64,000 nt of DNA from Flavobacteriales bacterium. Its GTDB lineage: Bacteria; Bacteroidota; Bacteroidia; Flavobacteriales_D; Sanyastnellaceae. A model generated the notes under the pieces. It searched no databases. It saw only the letters and a list, made by a program, of their open reading frames with translations, and was not told the DNA's origin. Shown here piece by piece: positions 25,044 through 35,343 of the stretch; the first letter of the stretch is position 1; the number at the start of each line of letters is the position of its first letter. The stretch lies in assembly GCA_022447625.1 (NCBI GenBank), contig JAKVAX010000011.1, positions 1-64,000 of the forward strand, read 5' to 3'. Both the position numbers and the translations under genes were made by a program.

Positions 25044-25685
25044 TTATTTGCCCCACTCAGACGGATTCTCACGCCACTGGCGCAACAAATCAATCTGCTT
25101 TTCATTGATGTATTCAGAGTTCAAGGCTTGCTTGATCAATGTCTCGTAGTCTGTCAACGTGTGTAGGGTAACGTTGGCCTCCTCGAAATTTTTTCGTGCT
25201 ACATAAAATCCGAAGGTGAAGATGGCTACCATACCTTTCACATTGAGATCAGCTTCACGCAACACCTCTACGGCAGACAAACTGCTTCCGCCTGTTGAAA
25301 CAAGATCTTCGATAACTGCGATGTTCTGGCCACTTTCAACAACCCCTTCGATGCGGTTTTGAAGACCGTGCCCTTTTGAAGAAGAGCGCACGTATGCGAA
25401 TGGTAGTCCCAAATCTTGTGCTACCAATGCACCTACAGCAATTCCACCAGTTGCTACACCTACGATCACGTCTGGTTTTCCAAACTGTTCGTTAATGGTA
25501 TTCACAAACTCCTGGCGGATGTAGGTTCTCACCGCCGGAAACGACAATGTCTTGCGGTTGTCACAGTAAATTGGCGACTTCCAACCTGATGCCCACGAGA
25601 AAGGAGCATTAGGACTTAATTCTATCGCCTTAATCTGAAGCAGAAATTCTGCTACCTTTAGTCCGGACTCCTCTTGTACGTTCAT
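25044..25685 (-). CDS. pyrE: Orotate phosphoribosyltransferase
   Basis: PyrE transfers the phosphoribosyl group of PRPP to orotate, the fifth step of pyrimidine synthesis. The 213-residue product shows SGWKSPIYCDNRKTLSFP at the orotate end and the PRPP loop IAVIEDLVSTGGSSL. The frame is open to 25709, but the ATG at 25685 gives the normal N-terminus (MNVQEESGLKVAEFLLQIKAI, residues 1-21). The -7 element TACATTTG ends only four bases before this ATG, so the mRNA may be leaderless. It overlaps the divergent Nudix frame if the latter starts at 25684. Confidence 0.94.
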   Translation of the reverse strand: MNVQEESGLKVAEFLLQIKAIELSPNAPFSWASGWKSPIYCDNRKTLSFPAVRTYIRQEFVNTINEQFGKPDVIVGVATGGIAVGALVAQDLGLPFAYVRSSSKGHGLQNRIEGVVESGQNIAVIEDLVSTGGSSLSAVEVLREADLNVKGMVAIFTFGFYVARKNFEEANVTLHTLTDYETLIKQALNSEYINEKQIDLLRQWRENPSEWGK

Positions 25686-25689
25686 GCCG

Positions 25690-25697
25690 CAAATGTA
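25690..25697 (-). promoter_or_regulatory. -7 promoter element of pyrE
   Basis: TACATTTG on the minus strand matches the consensus fully. With four bases between it and the pyrE ATG, the transcript start would coincide with the start codon. Confidence 0.5.
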
Positions 25698-26313
25698 TAA
25701 AGTTTTCATATCGGAACGCCCTTTAATTATTCGACCTCGTGAAGGGGCTGATGTGGAATTAAAGGGAGGTGAACTTCATTTTCATTGCTCTGAAAATAAA
25801 GACATTATCCAACTCACTTCGCTCTTAGAAGACAATCCACAGGTCAAAAGTGTTCACGCTTACAACAACGAACCCGATGTTCTTTTTTCAACATTGAAGT
25901 CACATTTTTCAGTAGTCGAAGCTGCTGGGGGCTTAGTACAGAACAAAAACGGGGCCTATCTCTTCATTTTCCGACGGGGGAAATGGGACCTACCCAAGGG
26001 TAAAATCGATAAGGGAGAGTCACAAGAGCATGCTGCAGTGCGAGAGGTATCCGAGGAGTGTGGTATTCCATTACCAGAACTTCAGGAGCCATTGCAAACC
26101 ACTTATCATACCTACGAGCACAAAGGCAAGAAGATCTTAAAGCCAACCTACTGGTACCACATGTGCTCGAGTTTTGAAGGGGAATTAGTTCCTCAAACAG
26201 AAGAAGACATTACCGAAGTAAAATGGGTTGCTGTAGATGGATTAGACGAAATCTTAGCCAATACCTTCCCGAACATTCGAGAGTTGATCGAGCATCACAT
26301 TCTCAACAAGTAA
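25693..26313 (+). CDS. Nudix hydrolase family protein
   Basis: The 206-residue product has an N-terminal region of about 65 residues without a known domain (strands of a small mixed fold). The Nudix domain follows, with the complete box G-x5-E-x7-R-E-x2-E-E-x-G in GKIDKGESQEHAAVREVSEE. It should hydrolyse a nucleoside diphosphate linked to another moiety; the substrate is unknown. ATG 25684 is also possible, but MYKVFISERPLII at 25693 is the more usual N-terminus and reduces the overlap with pyrE. The association with pyrE on the opposite strand is conserved in Flavobacteria. Confidence 0.87.
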   Translation: MYKVFISERPLIIRPREGADVELKGGELHFHCSENKDIIQLTSLLEDNPQVKSVHAYNNEPDVLFSTLKSHFSVVEAAGGLVQNKNGAYLFIFRRGKWDLPKGKIDKGESQEHAAVREVSEECGIPLPELQEPLQTTYHTYEHKGKKILKPTYWYHMCSSFEGELVPQTEEDITEVKWVAVDGLDEILANTFPNIRELIEHHILNK

Positions 26314-26318
26314 TACAA

Positions 26319-27773
26319 CTACAGGCGGCGAAACAGGTCTTCAATCCCTTCCGAAGGAGATTTAGTGTAATCATTGATCAATCGTCCGTCAGGCCCAATC
26401 AAATAGAAGGTAGGGATCGTTCGCAAACGCAACTCATGCTTCAACTTTGGGTTTCCTCCGCCTAACAGGAAAGTCCATTCTTGATCTCGGGCTGACGCTA
26501 GGTAATTGGTTAGTTCTTTCGAAGTCTCATCCATCACAAGGGTAACGAAGTGGATTGAACGACCATAGGTACGTTCCAGACGCTCCATAACCATCAATTC
26601 ACGTTGGCAGGTGAGACTACCTGTTTGTACCACACTGAGATAAACAAACTCTCCAGAAAAAGAAGAGAGCTCCACACGATCTCCTTTGTGGTCAACCAAG
26701 GTCACATCAGGAAGGAATTGCTCAGCTCGACGCGTGCCTCTTGTCAATTCACCTTTCATTGACGTTGCAATCTCCCCTACTTCTAACTCTGCCAGTGTAT
26801 TTAATACAATTGTACATCCGTAGCGTGCTTCAACGTCTTCAAACCACAATCGCTTTACCGTGGCCAAGGTCATCAACTGGGCGAGTACTTGGTCTCCATC
26901 AGTGAACGTATTGGCGAACACTTCAATGAGTTGCTCTACTTCACCTAGAACCATTGTGCGATTTGATGCTGCACGTGCAGCGTCATTGTGCAGGAGAAGC
27001 ATTTCAGTCAATTGCTCAAGAAGCAAGACCTCTTCTGGATTATTCAAATTGATGTTCTCTGGCAGGTACTCTTCTTGCACGTAGACCGGGTCGTCTCCTA
27101 ATGTCAGAGCCACTTGGCCGAATACTGAATGCACAGCACGTCTCGAATAATCATTCAATGGTTTGTTTGACCACTCCAACTCCAGAGCTTCAAATCGAAT
27201 GGCCAGACTATCAAGGGACGATTTGCGGCTAACGCTGTCTTCTTCCGTCACCATGTTGGTCATTTCCAATTCTTCGCGATTGGCCCTTTTGTAAGCCGAT
27301 GAACCTCGTCCAAAAAACTTCGCAAGATCCAAAGACGATGATGCAAAGAGGGCATCAATATCCTGTTGCACTTTGATCATAGTTTGATTGAGATTGATTG
27401 AATCAGAATCCGTAAAGCGAATTCCGAATTCATTGTCTCGGTACGTATGAAATCTACCTGTCGGCACAATCGCCAATTCAATCTCCATGTCAACTCCAGG
27501 CTCAACAAAAAACTCTGTGAAAAAGGGGCCCGAAACAAATCGGTAATAACTGGTCTCTGTTATATCAATGTTGAATTCCAAATTGCCATTCTTGGAGCAG
27601 GATTCTTGGGCCAATACTACCCACGATAGTGACAGCTGATCATTAAAGTCTAATAGATAACATTCTCTATCAGATAGATCTTTACTCTGAATACGAATAG
27701 AAGTCGATGCCCCTTGTAAATCAAGGAGCAGTAACGTGAATAGAAGAAGGTATAAACTGCGTAACATCACCAT
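26319..27773 (-). CDS. Secreted protein with C-terminal TlpA-like thioredoxin fold lacking CxxC
   Basis: The 484-residue product has a signal peptide (about 1-22) and a long helical middle region. Its C-terminal domain (about 353-484) has the AhpC/TlpA order: FLPDVTLVDHKGDRVELSSF, a beta strand, then the active-site helix, the cis-proline TIP (453-454) and FYLIGPDGRLI. The active-site CxxC is replaced by Ser386-Leu-Thr-Cys389, so a dithiol exchange is not possible; a single-cysteine or structural role is more likely. Bacteroidota often carry such proteins for redox or metal handling in the periplasm. The 5' end overlaps coaD by up to 53 bases; an ATG at 27767 would shorten the overlap slightly. 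Confidence 0.75.
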   Translation of the reverse strand: MVMLRSLYLLLFTLLLLDLQGASTSIRIQSKDLSDRECYLLDFNDQLSLSWVVLAQESCSKNGNLEFNIDITETSYYRFVSGPFFTEFFVEPGVDMEIELAIVPTGRFHTYRDNEFGIRFTDSDSINLNQTMIKVQQDIDALFASSSLDLAKFFGRGSSAYKRANREELEMTNMVTEEDSVSRKSSLDSLAIRFEALELEWSNKPLNDYSRRAVHSVFGQVALTLGDDPVYVQEEYLPENINLNNPEEVLLLEQLTEMLLLHNDAARAASNRTMVLGEVEQLIEVFANTFTDGDQVLAQLMTLATVKRLWFEDVEARYGCTIVLNTLAELEVGEIATSMKGELTRGTRRAEQFLPDVTLVDHKGDRVELSSFSGEFVYLSVVQTGSLTCQRELMVMERLERTYGRSIHFVTLVMDETSKELTNYLASARDQEWTFLLGGGNPKLKHELRLRTIPTFYLIGPDGRLINDYTKSPSEGIEDLFRRL

Positions 27774-28185
27774 TGTTTCTCAAAATCTCACGTACAACTG
27801 TTGAATTTATTGCCGACAGCTCTGGATCCGTGAACAAAATCACTGTCTCCAAATGTGGTACCATAAATTTCGTCATCTGTGCAATGGTGCGTTCGTATTC
27901 GAAGTCACTTCCATTACGAACACCGCGGAGCATAAAGCCTGCGTCTACTTTCTTGCAGTAGTCCATGGTCATCCCTTCATAGGCATCTACCTTGATATTG
28001 TCGATGTCACCGAATACCTCTTCCAACCATTGCTTGCGTTGCTCCAATGAGAACATGCTTTTCTTGGAAGAATTGGAACCGATGGCAACAATGATCTCAT
28101 CAAAGATAGAGGCTGCACGGCGAACGATGTTCTCGTGCCCTCGGGTAATTGGGTCAAACGATCCGGGGAATACTGCTCTTTTCAT
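27721..28185 (-). CDS. coaD: Phosphopantetheine adenylyltransferase
   Basis: CoaD makes dephospho-CoA from phosphopantetheine and ATP. The 154-residue product has the nucleotidyl-transferase signature GSFDPITRGHENIVRRA (8-24), the MLRGVRNGSDFEYE loop and INSTVVREI near the end, in place of the more usual SSSLVRE. Its ATG overlaps the end of rsmD by four bases, an order (rsmD then coaD) common across bacteria. Its 3' end overlaps the next gene, so the cluster is tightly packed. Confidence 0.93.
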   Translation of the reverse strand: MKRAVFPGSFDPITRGHENIVRRAASIFDEIIVAIGSNSSKKSMFSLEQRKQWLEEVFGDIDNIKVDAYEGMTMDYCKKVDAGFMLRGVRNGSDFEYERTIAQMTKFMVPHLETVILFTDPELSAINSTVVREILRNNGDVTQFIPSSIHVTAP

Positions 28186-28724
28186 TCTTCCTCGAAGGTA
28201 AAAAAACTGAAGTGGACATGCCCATACCGCCGCTCCTCTTCAAAACCTTCTGCCTCATCAAAGTGATGTTCAGGGCCGTGTTCTAAGACGAATAGCCCAT
28301 CTGGAGCGAGTAGATTCGTTTTTTGAATGAACTCAGGAAGCTTCGGCAATCGCTCCAAAGCGAAGGGTGGATCCGCAATGATCAAGTCGTACTGACGAGG
28401 TGCCTTCTTGATGAATTTGAAAACATCTCCGGTGACGACCATTCCGTTTTCAATCCCCAAGTCGTTCATGTTTTTGCGGATACTCATCGCTGAAGGACGA
28501 TTCATTTCCACGCTAGTGACACTCAGGGCACCATGACTAGCAGCTTCGAGAGACATCGCTCCTGTTCCTGAAAACAAATCAAGCACATGCATCTCCGTCA
28601 AATCAACTCGATTTCGAAGAATGTTGAAGAGGCTTTCGCGACCAAAATCCGTTGTAGGTCTTCCTTTAAACTTAGAAGAGGTGCTGATCTTACGACCTTT
28701 GAGTCGTCCGCCTATGATACGCAT
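28182..28724 (-). CDS. rsmD: 16S rRNA (guanine(966)-N(2))-methyltransferase
   Basis: RsmD methylates G966 of 16S rRNA in the assembled small-subunit head. The 180-residue product shows the RsmD N-terminal signature (MRIIGGRLKGRKI, GRPTTDFGRESLFN), the SAM-binding motif DLFSGTG at 49-55 and the catalytic DPPF at 118-121. It overlaps both neighbours (13 bases with the DUF3822 gene, four with coaD), which indicates a single transcript of DUF3822, rsmD, coaD and the TlpA-like gene. Confidence 0.93.
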   Translation of the reverse strand: MRIIGGRLKGRKISTSSKFKGRPTTDFGRESLFNILRNRVDLTEMHVLDLFSGTGAMSLEAASHGALSVTSVEMNRPSAMSIRKNMNDLGIENGMVVTGDVFKFIKKAPRQYDLIIADPPFALERLPKLPEFIQKTNLLAPDGLFVLEHGPEHHFDEAEGFEEERRYGHVHFSFFTFEEE

Positions 28725-29566
28725 GGGTACTGATTGAGCAATGACATGAATCGCTGCTTGCGCAGTGAAGAAAGTCCGCCTGCTACCTTCGGCATATCGA
28801 AGCCAAAGTTCATCTGCAGTTTCGGAAAGTACTTTTTGAAGAGCTTGTACGTATCGCTCGTTAGTTCAATATCACCAGCGAGGTAAAGCTGAATCTCTTG
28901 TGCTTCGATTGATAGCGTTTTGATGCTATTCGAGATATGATACAAGGCGTCTTCCGCGGTAGCGATGTCAAAGTAATTGGCCATCAACAATTGCTTGTGC
29001 CCTGCAACGATCAATTCCATGAAGGAATCAGACATGTCTATGTAGAGCTGCAATGGTCGTTCAAAGCGATTCTTTGCCATCACTGAAGTGAGGTTCAACA
29101 ATAAGTTTGGATACACCTGCACCTCTGGAAAGATTCGATTCACCGTTTCTACCACAGCTGAGGGAAAATTACTCACCATTATCGCATCCACGGCACTTAG
29201 CTGGTGACTTTCGATGCGGTCTGGTTTTTCCGGACTTGTCAGTTGTATGATTTCTTTCGCTCGCGCGGAATCGTATAGTCCCTTTGGAATTAGCGTTGAT
29301 GGAATGGCGCGCAGAGCTAAAGACACTGCACCATAGTTCCATTTATTCTTATCCCATTGCGAAAGGAAGTCACCGAGCTGGTCGTCTTTCGATTCACGAT
29401 CGAAACGTTGATCACCAACTTCGAGGATGTATGAATCAGACTTACGCGTAATGGCATAAGTCAATCCATCTCGATCAACAAGTAAACTTAAATGATAGTC
29501 AGCCGCATTTGATTCAAGCAGGCTATCGTCAGTAAGAAGGAATGTGAGATTACTTCCAGTTACCAT
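28712..29566 (-). CDS. DUF3822 family protein
   Basis: This 284-residue soluble protein of the Bacteroidota-specific DUF3822 family lies next to rsmD and coaD, as is typical. The layout (YHLSLLVDRDGLTYAI near the N-terminus, then a FtsA/actin-like alternation of strands, AQEIQLYLAGDIE near 230) suggests a divergent actin-like ATPase fold; that is inference from pattern only. It contains one copy of the 15-base motif at 28952-28966. Function is unknown. Confidence 0.78.
   Translation of the reverse strand: MVTGSNLTFLLTDDSLLESNAADYHLSLLVDRDGLTYAITRKSDSYILEVGDQRFDRESKDDQLGDFLSQWDKNKWNYGAVSLALRAIPSTLIPKGLYDSARAKEIIQLTSPEKPDRIESHQLSAVDAIMVSNFPSAVVETVNRIFPEVQVYPNLLLNLTSVMAKNRFERPLQLYIDMSDSFMELIVAGHKQLLMANYFDIATAEDALYHISNSIKTLSIEAQEIQLYLAGDIELTSDTYKLFKKYFPKLQMNFGFDMPKVAGGLSSLRKQRFMSLLNQYPCVS
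28952..28966 (+). repeat. Dispersed 15-mer, in the DUF3822 gene
   Basis: TTCCGCGGTAGCGAT, with a mismatch only at the last base; encodes I-A-T-A-E on the gene strand. Confidence 0.7.
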
Positions 29567-30437
29567 CAGTGATCGGTTCAGTGAGGGAACCGAAACGCAG
29601 CGTATCTTTCTTCACTTTCTCACGATCGAACGGCGTCGGATCCATCACAAGGATCGTTGGCTTGTCTAGTCCACTCTGTTCTACCGTACCTGTTGTAACA
29701 AGGAACTGCTTCCCTTCTGATGGAGAAATAGGTAGTGAGTCAAGCGACACTGGAGGAAGTTTCTTCGACTTGCGTACTTCTGGGGTGAAGTTCTCATCGT
29801 AGAAAGAAGTGTAAAGCGTATCAATCACTTTGTACGCTGTTTGGTCGCTTCCAATTTGCTCACGAAGCTCATCTGGAGACATTCCAAGTGACAATGCCAC
29901 GGAATCAACTTCATCGCGCTTTAGGATCAATCCAAGATCGCGGTAAGCTGACTCAGCCCCACCACCAATTGAATCGTGGAAAGTACCCATCTTGAATCGA
30001 ATCGGAATCACTGGCTCTTGTACCCATGCGACGAGGGTATCAAAGTTGTCAGTGAACTTACCGTTGTACTCTAGGTAAGCCTCTTCAGCTGAGCGAATAT
30101 CTTTTAGACGCTGCACTACTTTCGCGTCAATCGCTTTCTTTTTCTCTTGGAATGCGATTTCCTCGTCTACGGTGTACCAAACAGAGTATCCGAGGTAGGC
30201 AACAAGCAGTAAACCAACTCCAGCAAGAATTTTTCCTGCCTTTCCACTGAAACGTTCTAATACCGGTGGTGCAACGATGACACCAGCAGCAATCAATACC
30301 AATGATGCGACCAACATGTAGGTTGGTTGACTCTCTAGTTCATTACCACTGAGGAACTTAATAAGGAAAATGATCCCGAATGCAACGAGGATCACTGTGA
30401 TCACATATTTACCTAAGGTTTTTCCAAGATCTTCCAT
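29550..30437 (-). CDS. Hypothetical membrane protein with C-terminal soluble domain
   Basis: The 295-residue product has three N-terminal membrane helices (about 10-27, 40-57 and 68-88). A region with pilin-like spacing follows (KVVQRLKDIRSAEEAYLEYNGKFTDNFDTLVAWV). After it comes a Pro- and Asp-rich soluble domain. Similar proteins precede DUF3822-rsmD-coaD in other Bacteroidota; no function is known to me. It overlaps the DUF3822 gene by 17 bases and has its own promoter element upstream. Confidence 0.72.
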   Translation of the reverse strand: MEDLGKTLGKYVITVILVAFGIIFLIKFLSGNELESQPTYMLVASLVLIAAGVIVAPPVLERFSGKAGKILAGVGLLLVAYLGYSVWYTVDEEIAFQEKKKAIDAKVVQRLKDIRSAEEAYLEYNGKFTDNFDTLVAWVQEPVIPIRFKMGTFHDSIGGGAESAYRDLGLILKRDEVDSVALSLGMSPDELREQIGSDQTAYKVIDTLYTSFYDENFTPEVRKSKKLPPVSLDSLPISPSEGKQFLVTTGTVEQSGLDKPTILVMDPTPFDREKVKKDTLRFGSLTEPITDGNWK

Positions 30438-30478
30438 GAATCGGTTTTTAAGCGCTTATACCTTGCTTTAAAGCGGGA

Positions 30479-30486
30479 CAAACTTA
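30479..30486 (-). promoter_or_regulatory. -7 promoter element of the minus-strand cluster
   Basis: TAAGTTTG on the minus strand is a full consensus match, about 42 bases before the ATG at 30437. Confidence 0.5.
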
Positions 30487-30683
30487 CCATTTTTTCCTTT
30501 TGTGAGGAACGGCAAATTTGCGGAATCTTTTCAGCCTTCAACGTATATCTTTTCGCTCTTCTTTCCTTTCTACCCACAAAATTTGATCAATTATAACACT
30601 CACAATCAATAGTTTCAGGTGGATTTAAAAAAAATACCCCCCAGATGTGACCCCCCTAATTATTTCGCGTCACAAGAACGTAC

Positions 30684-30810
30684 CCTGCAAGCGAGCAGGA
30701 TTACGAATGCTAGTGTTTTGCCGGAACGAGACAGTTGAGGTCTGTGGCTATATGACAAAGGTCACCATTGGGAGAGAGTGGTGAACACCTCACGCTCGTT
30801 CCGGTTCTTT
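30684..30810 (+). ncRNA. Candidate structured RNA upstream of ndk
   Basis: The 454-base gap 30438-30891 has no protein gene but contains nested complementary segments. A perfect 10-base stem joins CCGGAACGAG (30721-30730) and CTCGTTCCGG (30795-30804). Inside it TGAGGT (30735-30740) pairs with ACCTCA (30787-30792), and TCACCA pairs with TGGTGA. A separate small hairpin (CCTGC-AAGCGA-GCAGG) lies at 30684-30699. The outer stem is followed by TTCTTTTA, like an intrinsic terminator. The ndk promoter lies downstream, so this is an independent transcript rather than the ndk leader. A compact 6S-like or other small RNA is possible; no Rfam-type core could be recognised by eye. Confidence 0.5.
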
Positions 30811-30855
30811 TAATCTCAGTTCAGCGCTCTGCTGATCGAATCGAGAATTAATACG

Positions 30856-30863
30856 TACTTTTG
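30856..30863 (+). promoter_or_regulatory. -7 promoter element of ndk
   Basis: TACTTTTG is a full consensus match, with a start of transcription about 23 bases before the ndk ATG. Confidence 0.55.
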
Positions 30864-30891
30864 CGCCGATTTTAGCAAACGCCCCAATATC

Positions 30892-31311
30892 ATGGCTACT
30901 AACAAGACATTCACTATGATCAAGCCTGACGCTACTGGCGCAGGTAACACTGGAAAGATCATCGACCGTATTATCGGTGCTGGATTTGAAATCCGCGCAA
31001 TGAAATTGACTCGCTTGACTCAGGCTGACGCTGAGGCATTCTACGCGATCCACAGAGAACGTCCGTTCTTTGGTGAATTGGTAGAGTACATGACGTCTGG
31101 TCCTATCGTTGCAGCGATCTTAGAAAAAGACAACGCAGTTGCCGACTTCCGCACGTTGATCGGAGCTACTAACCCAGAAGAAGCAGCAGAAGGAACTATC
31201 CGTCGCGACTTCGCAAAGTCAATCGCGGCAAACGCGGTTCACGGGTCTGATAGCGATGAGAACGCAGCGATTGAAGGCTCATTCTTCTTCAGCAATCGCG
31301 AAGAAGTATAA
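30892..31311 (+). CDS. ndk: Nucleoside-diphosphate kinase
   Basis: Ndk passes the gamma-phosphate of ATP to other nucleoside diphosphates through a phospho-histidine. The 139-residue protein has FTMIKPDAT near the N-terminus and the active-site NAVHGSD with His117. It has its own promoter and a terminator, so it is a single-gene unit. The N-terminal [13 protein letters not shown] is the standard start. Confidence 0.97.
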   Translation: MATNKTFTMIKPDATGAGNTGKIIDRIIGAGFEIRAMKLTRLTQADAEAFYAIHRERPFFGELVEYMTSGPIVAAILEKDNAVADFRTLIGATNPEEAAEGTIRRDFAKSIAANAVHGSDSDENAAIEGSFFFSNREEV

Positions 31312-31331
31312 TAACCGTATTGCATTGAAAG

Positions 31332-31360
31332 CACCTCGCATTTGGCGGGGTGTTTTTGTT
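31332..31360 (+). terminator. Intrinsic terminator of ndk
   Basis: CACCTCGC and GGCGGGGTG pair around a short ATTT loop and are followed by TTTTTGTTT. Confidence 0.82.
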
Positions 31361-31462
31361 TAGAAACACCCTACCATATGAGGTAAGTGTTATTTGTACA
31401 CTTTACCTTTCTAAACTTTGCTAACAATCATACAATTCAGCAGATTATGCCGCTGGGAAGTG

Positions 31463-31470
31463 TATATTTG
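31463..31470 (+). promoter_or_regulatory. -7 promoter element of the isocitrate dehydrogenase gene
   Basis: TATATTTG matches TAnnTTTG; the start of transcription would be about 27 bases before the ATG. Confidence 0.5.
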
Positions 31471-31493
31471 TGCTCCCGTTTTTGGGAAACTGA

Positions 31494-33716
<2,223 letters not shown>

Positions 33717-33732
33717 TTGAAGATAATATCGG

Positions 33733-33763
33733 AAAAAAGCCGGCTTTTGAGTCGGCTTTTTTT
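33733..33763. terminator. Bidirectional intrinsic terminator
   Basis: AAAAAAGCCGGC and GTCGGCTTTTTTTT pair around TTTTGA; it serves icd on the plus strand and the helicase gene on the minus strand, whose stop is at 33767. Confidence 0.87.
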
Positions 33764-33766
33764 TGC

Positions 33767-35206
33767 CTAATCGGCGAAGAATGCGTCTGTAAAATTGAGC
33801 AAGTAAAGCTCAGACTGTGCACGGGTAAAGGCCGTGTAGAACCAGCGAAGCAACGAAACATCTAACATTTCTTCTGTTAAGTAGCCTTGATCAACGATCA
33901 CGGCAGGCCATTGTCCACCTTGGGATTTGTGGCAAGTGACAGCGTATGCAAATTTCACTTGGAGGGCGTTGTAGAACGGGTCTTTCATCACCGCCTCGTG
34001 AATAGCACGTTTCGTTCCTAAATGAACGTAATCAAGGGCTATTGTTTCATAGAGAATCTTCGAATCTCCGAAGCTCATGCTGGCCTGTTCGAGCATAAGA
34101 ATATCTAACATGATCTTGACCTCAAAGGGAGGAAAATCTGGGTAATCGATTAATCGGACCGACACATCGGCAAAGCGCGCACCGTAACGATCAGTATACC
34201 CTACAATCTTTAATACCTCAAGGCTGTCTCCATTGGCAATGAATGAGGTTGGTGCGTCTTTAAACTCCTCTAACCAATGATAGTTGTTCTTCACCACCAT
34301 GAGCATATCACCAGCAGCAATTTCATCTTCGCGACAAAGGATGCGTTGACGGATCTGCTGGTTGAATTGATTTGCTCGCTTATTTGAGCGTGTCACAACG
34401 ATCACTCCTTCCTCAGTGTACTTGCTGTAGAGTGACTCCAAGGTTTCTTGAAGGTCATATCCTCCTAGGCGAATCAAGTCTGGAAAATTCTCACTGTACA
34501 ATTGAGGGAATCCTTCCTGCCCCTGTTGCAACTGTACTCGTAGGGTATTTGCATTGAAGAGGATTCCAGAATCAAGCTCTTGACGGACGACTTCGTTCAA
34601 TTCCATCTCAGCTACTGTGAGGTGGTAGTTGCCTCGCAGGTAGTCTAGCCTCAACGCTGGGGAGTCATCACTTCCGACCGGAGGGAGCTGAGCGCTATCA
34701 CCAATCAAAATCAAACGACAGTTTTCACCACTGAAGACATACTCCATGAGGTCTTCCATCAAATCACGGTATTCGAACTGACCTCCTTGCATCCCAGTAG
34801 ACTCGCCAATCATCGAGGCCTCATCAACGATGAACACCGCATTCTTTCTGCGATTCGGCGCTAGTGAAAAAGAAATACCAGCACCCCCACCGCCACGCTT
34901 GACATAGATCGTTCGGTGAATGGTATAGGCAGGGTGCTCAGAAAATGAAGCCAGCACTTTTGCAGCTCGACCTGTTGGAGCCATGAGCACCGTCTTGCGT
35001 CGGAGGTCACGAAGCACTTTGACGATGGTACCGGTAATGGTTGTTTTGCCTGTACCTGCATACCCTTTGATGAGCAAGGCGCATCGTGGTTTGTCAGAGT
35101 AAAGAAACTTGGAAAAAGCATGCAGGAGATGCGCCTGACCGAGGGTCGGTTCATAAGGAAAGGCCGTCATTAGCCGTTGGCGCAACTCTACATCATCTTG
35201 CTTCAT
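33767..35206 (-). CDS. ATP-dependent RecD-like DNA helicase
   Basis: The 479-residue product is a superfamily 1B helicase of the RecD2-like, single-module type common in Bacteroidota. Walker A is GYAGTGKTT (48-56), the DE of Walker B is in FIVDEASMIG, and motif IV-VI features (VVVTRSNKRANQFNQ, AYAVTCHKSQGGQWPAVIVD, FYTAFTRAQ) lie in order. It is likely to unwind DNA in repair. The -7 element TACATTTG (35214-35221) ends seven bases before the ATG, so the message is probably leaderless or nearly so. Confidence 0.88.
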   Translation of the reverse strand: MKQDDVELRQRLMTAFPYEPTLGQAHLLHAFSKFLYSDKPRCALLIKGYAGTGKTTITGTIVKVLRDLRRKTVLMAPTGRAAKVLASFSEHPAYTIHRTIYVKRGGGGAGISFSLAPNRRKNAVFIVDEASMIGESTGMQGGQFEYRDLMEDLMEYVFSGENCRLILIGDSAQLPPVGSDDSPALRLDYLRGNYHLTVAEMELNEVVRQELDSGILFNANTLRVQLQQGQEGFPQLYSENFPDLIRLGGYDLQETLESLYSKYTEEGVIVVTRSNKRANQFNQQIRQRILCREDEIAAGDMLMVVKNNYHWLEEFKDAPTSFIANGDSLEVLKIVGYTDRYGARFADVSVRLIDYPDFPPFEVKIMLDILMLEQASMSFGDSKILYETIALDYVHLGTKRAIHEAVMKDPFYNALQVKFAYAVTCHKSQGGQWPAVIVDQGYLTEEMLDVSLLRWFYTAFTRAQSELYLLNFTDAFFAD

Positions 35207-35213
35207 GGACTAG

Positions 35214-35221
35214 CAAATGTA
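35214..35221 (-). promoter_or_regulatory. -7 promoter element of the RecD-like helicase gene
   Basis: TACATTTG on the minus strand is a full match, only seven bases from the start codon. Confidence 0.5.
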
Positions 35222-35300
35222 GGGCAAGGAATCAGCCCGAACCAGCGGTAGGAAGGGAAGTTATTGACGAAAGCTGAATGGCAGACCAAGTACGAATTCG

Positions 35301-35308
35301 TAGATTTG
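35301..35308 (+). promoter_or_regulatory. -7 promoter element of rocD
   Basis: TAGATTTG is a full match. It lies inside the extended open frame (from 35278), which argues for the downstream start at 35344. Confidence 0.5.
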
Positions 35309-35343
35309 TCGGGAATCAAATAATCACCCAAAAACGACGAACA

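Noticed and set aside
30684-30810. SRP RNA, tmRNA or a known riboswitch
   Set aside because: The SRP core (GGAAG/AGCAGCC), a tmRNA acceptor end and riboswitch core motifs were not found.
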